Shown: positions 58,729 to 61,556 of the stretch, piece by piece | How the letters are laid out: the number at the start of each line of letters is the position of its first letter | Position numbering within the stretch: position 1 is the first letter of the stretch | DNA from: Caulobacteraceae bacterium | Lineage (GTDB): Bacteria > Pseudomonadota > Alphaproteobacteria > Caulobacterales > Caulobacteraceae | DNA: 61,556 nucleotides | Assembly (NCBI GenBank): GCA_947476555.1 | Contig: CANJRI010000009.1 | Location: forward strand, 1 to 61,556 | Reading direction: 5' to 3' | Notes under the pieces: model-generated | Told to the model about the DNA's origin: nothing | Seen by the model: only the letters and a program-made list of their open reading frames with translations | Databases searched by the model: none | Made by a program: the position numbers and the translations under genes

Positions 58729-60921
58729 TTAGAAGCTGCCGCGCAGCCGCACCGCGGCGCGGATCTCCCGATCCTCGGTGAAGGTCTCGTAGCGCAGCGT
58801 CGGCGCATTCGGCGTCCCGAAGCGGGAGTAGAAGCGGGCCCGTCGTTCGTCGATTTTCGAGAGGTTCTGCACCTCGATCCGGAGGGTCTTGGCGCCTGGC
58901 AGGCTCTTCTCGACGAAGGCCTCCAGGGTCGGCTCGATGGCGTAGTACTGCTCCAGCAGGTTCGGCCCGATCAGGTCGGTGGAATAGATCGAGTCGCCGG
59001 TGTCCTTGTAGCTGAAGCCCCACGACGCGCCGAGGCCCCGCAGGTCCTGCCGGTAGCTGACGTCGAACTGGTAGTGGCGGTCGCTGGTCAGCCGGCGGTA
59101 CTCGGAGGTGAAGGGATCGCGCACCTTGGACTTCTGGGCGAGGTAGCGGAGCGACAGCAGGGAAGACGGCAGGCGGATGAAGCCCAGCCGCACGCTCACC
59201 TTTACCTCGGCGCCGTAGACGTAGGCGGAGGGGATGTTGCCCTGAACGGCGCCGACGGCGCCCGACGGCAGCACCACGGGCGCCCGGTCGATGGCGTCGG
59301 TGATGTCGTTGTAGAAGGCCCGCGCCTCCAGGAGGCCCGCGTCATTCGGGAGGCGCCGCTCGTAGCCGGGCTCAACGATCCAGGTCTTCTCCGGTTCGAG
59401 GAAGGGGTTACCCTCCACCAGCACGTTGTTCTCGAAGTTCAGGCCCGGCACGAAGTTGCCGAACTGCAGCTGGCTGATGGTCCGCTCGACGCGGAGGCGC
59501 AGCTGCTGCTGCGGGCTGGTGCGATAGCGCAGGTCGAAGCGCGGCTTGGGGAAGTTGAGCTCGCGCTTGGGCGTCTGGCGGCGCACGTCCCCGATCCGGA
59601 AGTTGCTTGTGATGGCCGAGAATTCCCAGTTCAGGGTGCTTTCCAGGGACAGCGCCGGGCTCATCGTCCAGCGGTGGGTGGCGAAGATCTCGGCGCGCTT
59701 CTCCTGCACCTTGCCGAGCTGGTTCGGGGTGGGATCGAGCACCCCGTCCCCGTTCACGTCGAAGAAGGCGAGGAGATCGGCGTCGAGCCCGTTGCGGGCG
59801 ACCTCGGCGCCCACTTCCATCGACTGTCCCGGCCGCAGCCCGAAGTTATAGACGGCGCGGCCGATCTCTTCGGTGTTGTTCTGGTCGTTGACCGTCCGGT
59901 TGAGCTCCTGGATGCGGCCCGGGGTGACGAGCTGGCGGAAATCCTTGGATACCCGGTGCTCACCCCGGGCGATGGCCAGGATCTGCAGCGAGCCGCCCGC
60001 CAGGTCGCCGGCGTACTCGCCGCCCAGCTCATAGACCTTGGTGGGGTCGGAAACCCGGCTCTCGGAGAAATCGAGGCCGGCCAAGGTCACGGCGCCCGCT
60101 GGGGAGTAGCGGGTGAAGTCGGTGTTGTTGAGCTGCTTGCTGCCGCGGACTTCGCGGTAGCCGTTGAGCTCCAGACGGGAACCGCCGGAGAAGTCGTAGG
60201 TGACGCCGGCGTTGTAGATCCACTTGCCCTGAAAGCGTGTGTGGTCCTGGAAGCGGGATTCCATGACCGTCCCGTCGGCATAAAAGAAGGTCTCGTCCCG
60301 GCTCTTGTCACCCCATTGGAACGTCACCAGGTTGGCCGGCGGCCAGCTATTGAACTCGACCCCTAGAGAATAGCTGAGGGCGCCCCGCGCGCCCTTGTAG
60401 GAGATCAGGCCGTCCACATCGCTGCGGGCGTCCTCGCTCTGGAGCTTGGCGGTGATCTCGTAGTTGCCGGCGCCGGCCAGCGAAGCGCCTTCGCGCAGCA
60501 CGATGTTGACCAGGATTCCCTGGCTGTTGACGGTGATCCCCTCGGTCTGGCCGCTGATCAGCTCCACTCGCTCCACCGTCTCGGCCGAGATGCGCCGCAG
60601 GTTGCCGCCGATCTCGTTGGACTTGCCGGGGAAGCGGCGGCCGTTCAGCAGGACCCGCGTCCCGCCGGAGCCGAAGCCGCGCTGCTGCTGGCCGGGCTGG
60701 TCGTTGCCGTTCTGCTCGTTGAGGATGGCCTGCACGCCCGGGATGACCCGCAGCATGTCCTCGGCGTTGTTCACCGCATAGCCGGCGAAGAAGTCGGGGC
60801 CGTAGGTGGTGTTCTGGGATGGCGCGGACGGCGCCGCCTGGGCCTGGGCGAACGCCACGGATGGCGCGCCGAGGTAGGCCAGCGCAGCGACGGCCAGGGC
60901 GCCGCCTCGTACAGTCCACAT
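58729..60921 (-). CDS. TonB-dependent receptor, array copy 3
   Basis: A 730-residue receptor closely related to copy 2 (both start MWTVRGG and share most segments). Signal peptide about 1-26; plug with NTTYGPDFFAGYAVNNAED and GFGSGGTRVLLNGRRFPGKS; barrel ending AAVRLRGSF. The EF-hand-like loop reads DVNGDGVLD. Intact, so it can stand in for the broken copy. First gene of the minus-strand array, with its promoter element at 60971-60999 and the nrdB gene diverging beyond it. Confidence 0.92.
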   Translation of the reverse strand: MWTVRGGALAVAALAYLGAPSVAFAQAQAAPSAPSQNTTYGPDFFAGYAVNNAEDMLRVIPGVQAILNEQNGNDQPGQQQRGFGSGGTRVLLNGRRFPGKSNEIGGNLRRISAETVERVELISGQTEGITVNSQGILVNIVLREGASLAGAGNYEITAKLQSEDARSDVDGLISYKGARGALSYSLGVEFNSWPPANLVTFQWGDKSRDETFFYADGTVMESRFQDHTRFQGKWIYNAGVTYDFSGGSRLELNGYREVRGSKQLNNTDFTRYSPAGAVTLAGLDFSESRVSDPTKVYELGGEYAGDLAGGSLQILAIARGEHRVSKDFRQLVTPGRIQELNRTVNDQNNTEEIGRAVYNFGLRPGQSMEVGAEVARNGLDADLLAFFDVNGDGVLDPTPNQLGKVQEKRAEIFATHRWTMSPALSLESTLNWEFSAITSNFRIGDVRRQTPKRELNFPKPRFDLRYRTSPQQQLRLRVERTISQLQFGNFVPGLNFENNVLVEGNPFLEPEKTWIVEPGYERRLPNDAGLLEARAFYNDITDAIDRAPVVLPSGAVGAVQGNIPSAYVYGAEVKVSVRLGFIRLPSSLLSLRYLAQKSKVRDPFTSEYRRLTSDRHYQFDVSYRQDLRGLGASWGFSYKDTGDSIYSTDLIGPNLLEQYYAIEPTLEAFVEKSLPGAKTLRIEVQNLSKIDERRARFYSRFGTPNAPTLRYETFTEDREIRAAVRLRGSF

Positions 60922-60970
60922 GCGATCCCACGAGCATTGCTTATTGGCGACGCACGAGAGCGCGCGTTCC

Positions 60971-60999
60971 CGTATCGCCGCCAGGGCCCTGACCGTCCA
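60971..60999 (-). promoter_or_regulatory. Promoter-like element of receptor copy 3
   Basis: On the minus strand TGGACGG (60999-60993), 14 bases, GCGATACG (60978-60971), matching copies 1 and 2. Confidence 0.5.
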
Positions 61000-61019
61000 G
61001 GTTATTTGTGACGCAGGGT

Positions 61020-61071
61020 CCCTTCTCCCCTTGCGGGAGAAGGTGGCCGGCGCAGCCGGACGGATGAGGGG
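61020..61071. repeat. Palindromic intergenic repeat, copy B (inverted)
   Basis: CCCTTCTCCCC-TTGC-GGGAGAAGG followed by GGCCGG...CCGGACGGATGAGGGG; read on the other strand it matches copy A at 56367-56414. It lies between the receptor array and nrdB. This kind of repeat (CCTCATCCG...CTTCTCCC...GGGAGAAG) is common between genes of GC-rich alphaproteobacteria. Confidence 0.6.
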
Positions 61072-61085
61072 TCATCCACACTCAA

Positions 61086-61102
61086 TTCACAACATGTTGG
61101 GA
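61086..61102. promoter_or_regulatory. NrdR-like box upstream of nrdB
   Basis: TTCACAACATGTTGGGA shares CACAACATGT and the following GGGA with the second box upstream of nrdA. It lies about 80 bp upstream of the nrdB start. Only one box is clear; a weaker partner (TCCACACTCAATT) may lie 15 bases upstream. Confidence 0.45.
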
Positions 61103-61182
61103 GGTGCGGTGAAGTTACCGCTAGATGTAGCCCTCGTTCGGTGAGAGGGTTTGTCGTTCAACCGCCTCGGGAATCGACCGCC

Positions 61183-61556
61183 GTGACCGCCAACCTCCGC
61201 TCCCTGCCCGGCCTGCTCACCCCGTCCTACGCCTACAAGCCGTTCCGCTATCCGTGGGCCTACGAGTTCTGGAAGAAGCAGCAGCAGGTCCACTGGATGC
61301 CGGAGGAGGTGCCGCTGGGCGAGGACTGCAAGGACTGGGCGGTCAACCTCTCCGACCGCGAGCGCAACCTGCTCACCCAGATCTTCCGGTTCTTCACCCA
61401 GTCGGACGTCGAGGTGAACGACAACTACATGGAGCGCTACAGCCGCGTCTTCAAACCCACCGAGGTGAAGATGATGCTGGCCTCGTTCTCCAACATGGAG
61501 ACGATCCACATCGCCGCCTACGCCCTGCTGCTCGAGACCATCGGCATGCCGGATAG
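61183..61556 (+). CDS. nrdB: Ribonucleoside-diphosphate reductase, beta subunit (5' part)
   Basis: The gene runs off the right edge; about 124 residues are visible. They carry the ferritin-like start of class I RNR small subunits: AYKPFRYPWAYEFWKKQQQV, then FFTQSDVEVNDNYME and FSNMETIHIAAYALLLETIG, where D, E and H residues are the first iron or manganese ligands. The start is a GTG at 61183; another in-frame GTG at 61141 is possible. It is the partner of nrdA 7.7 kb upstream on the same strand. Confidence 0.9.
   Translation, partial: MTANLRSLPGLLTPSYAYKPFRYPWAYEFWKKQQQVHWMPEEVPLGEDCKDWAVNLSDRERNLLTQIFRFFTQSDVEVNDNYMERYSRVFKPTEVKMMLASFSNMETIHIAAYALLLETIGMPD

Overview
The window is a 61.6 kb piece of a GC-rich alphaproteobacterial chromosome, most likely Caulobacterales (Caulobacter/Phenylobacterium-like). 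This is inferred from UrcA-type secreted proteins, a hisS-hisZ-hisG cluster with an alpha-type HisRS, many TonB-dependent receptors, -10 elements of the Caulobacter housekeeping type (GCTANAWC), a CtrA-like TTAA-N7-TTTA site and a GANTC site upstream of nrdA. Most of it is densely packed housekeeping sequence. No rRNA, tRNA, CRISPR, prophage or transposase was recognised.

Layout. 1-5.2 kb: a COG0523 metallochaperone GTPase (cut by the window edge) faces a DmeF-like CDF transporter across a Zur-box-like palindrome. Small secreted or hypothetical proteins follow, with PRC-barrel, BON and two tandem UrcA-type proteins sharing a signal peptide and C-terminal tail. 5.2-9.3 kb: a histidine-rich leader peptide and terminator hairpin precede hisS-hisZ-hisG, and a structured RNA with its own terminator follows hisG. 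9.4-16.7 kb: ilvA, an FKBP lipoprotein, argE, a GT2 glycosyltransferase, rfbC, queG, a GST and a FieF-like transporter. 16.7-21.2 kb: a citrate synthase diverges from a second one carrying an N-terminal HTH, with a palindromic operator candidate between them; then recQ. 21.2-25 kb: a C5 cytosine methyltransferase and a Vsr endonuclease bracket cysK. 25-32.6 kb: OsmC, acyl-CoA dehydrogenase, class I lysS, TrhA-like, GAF, Tim44-like and two thioesterases. 32.7-40.6 kb: MBL exonuclease plus ATP-dependent ligase, a methyltransferase, GmhB, a fused peptide ABC ATPase and an M13 protease. 40.6-44 kb: a probable copper-uptake operon (DUF2946, TonB receptor, YcnI, PCu(A)C). 44-51.2 kb: a CPA2 antiporter, an OmpA-like porin, putA and an RcnB-like protein.

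51.5-61.6 kb: nrdA and nrdB, normally neighbours, are about 7.7 kb apart. Between them lie a secreted protein and three tandem paralogous TonB-dependent receptors, each with its own copy of the same promoter-like element. The middle copy has a single-base frameshift. Related CACAACATGT motifs (possible NrdR boxes) precede both nrdA and nrdB, so the two subunits may still be co-regulated.

The most interesting points are the histidine attenuator candidate, the HTH-citrate synthase/citrate synthase divergon, the candidate RNA after hisG, the Zur-like site in front of a CDF transporter, and the duplicated receptor array. All functional statements rest on reading motifs by eye; no database search was run.
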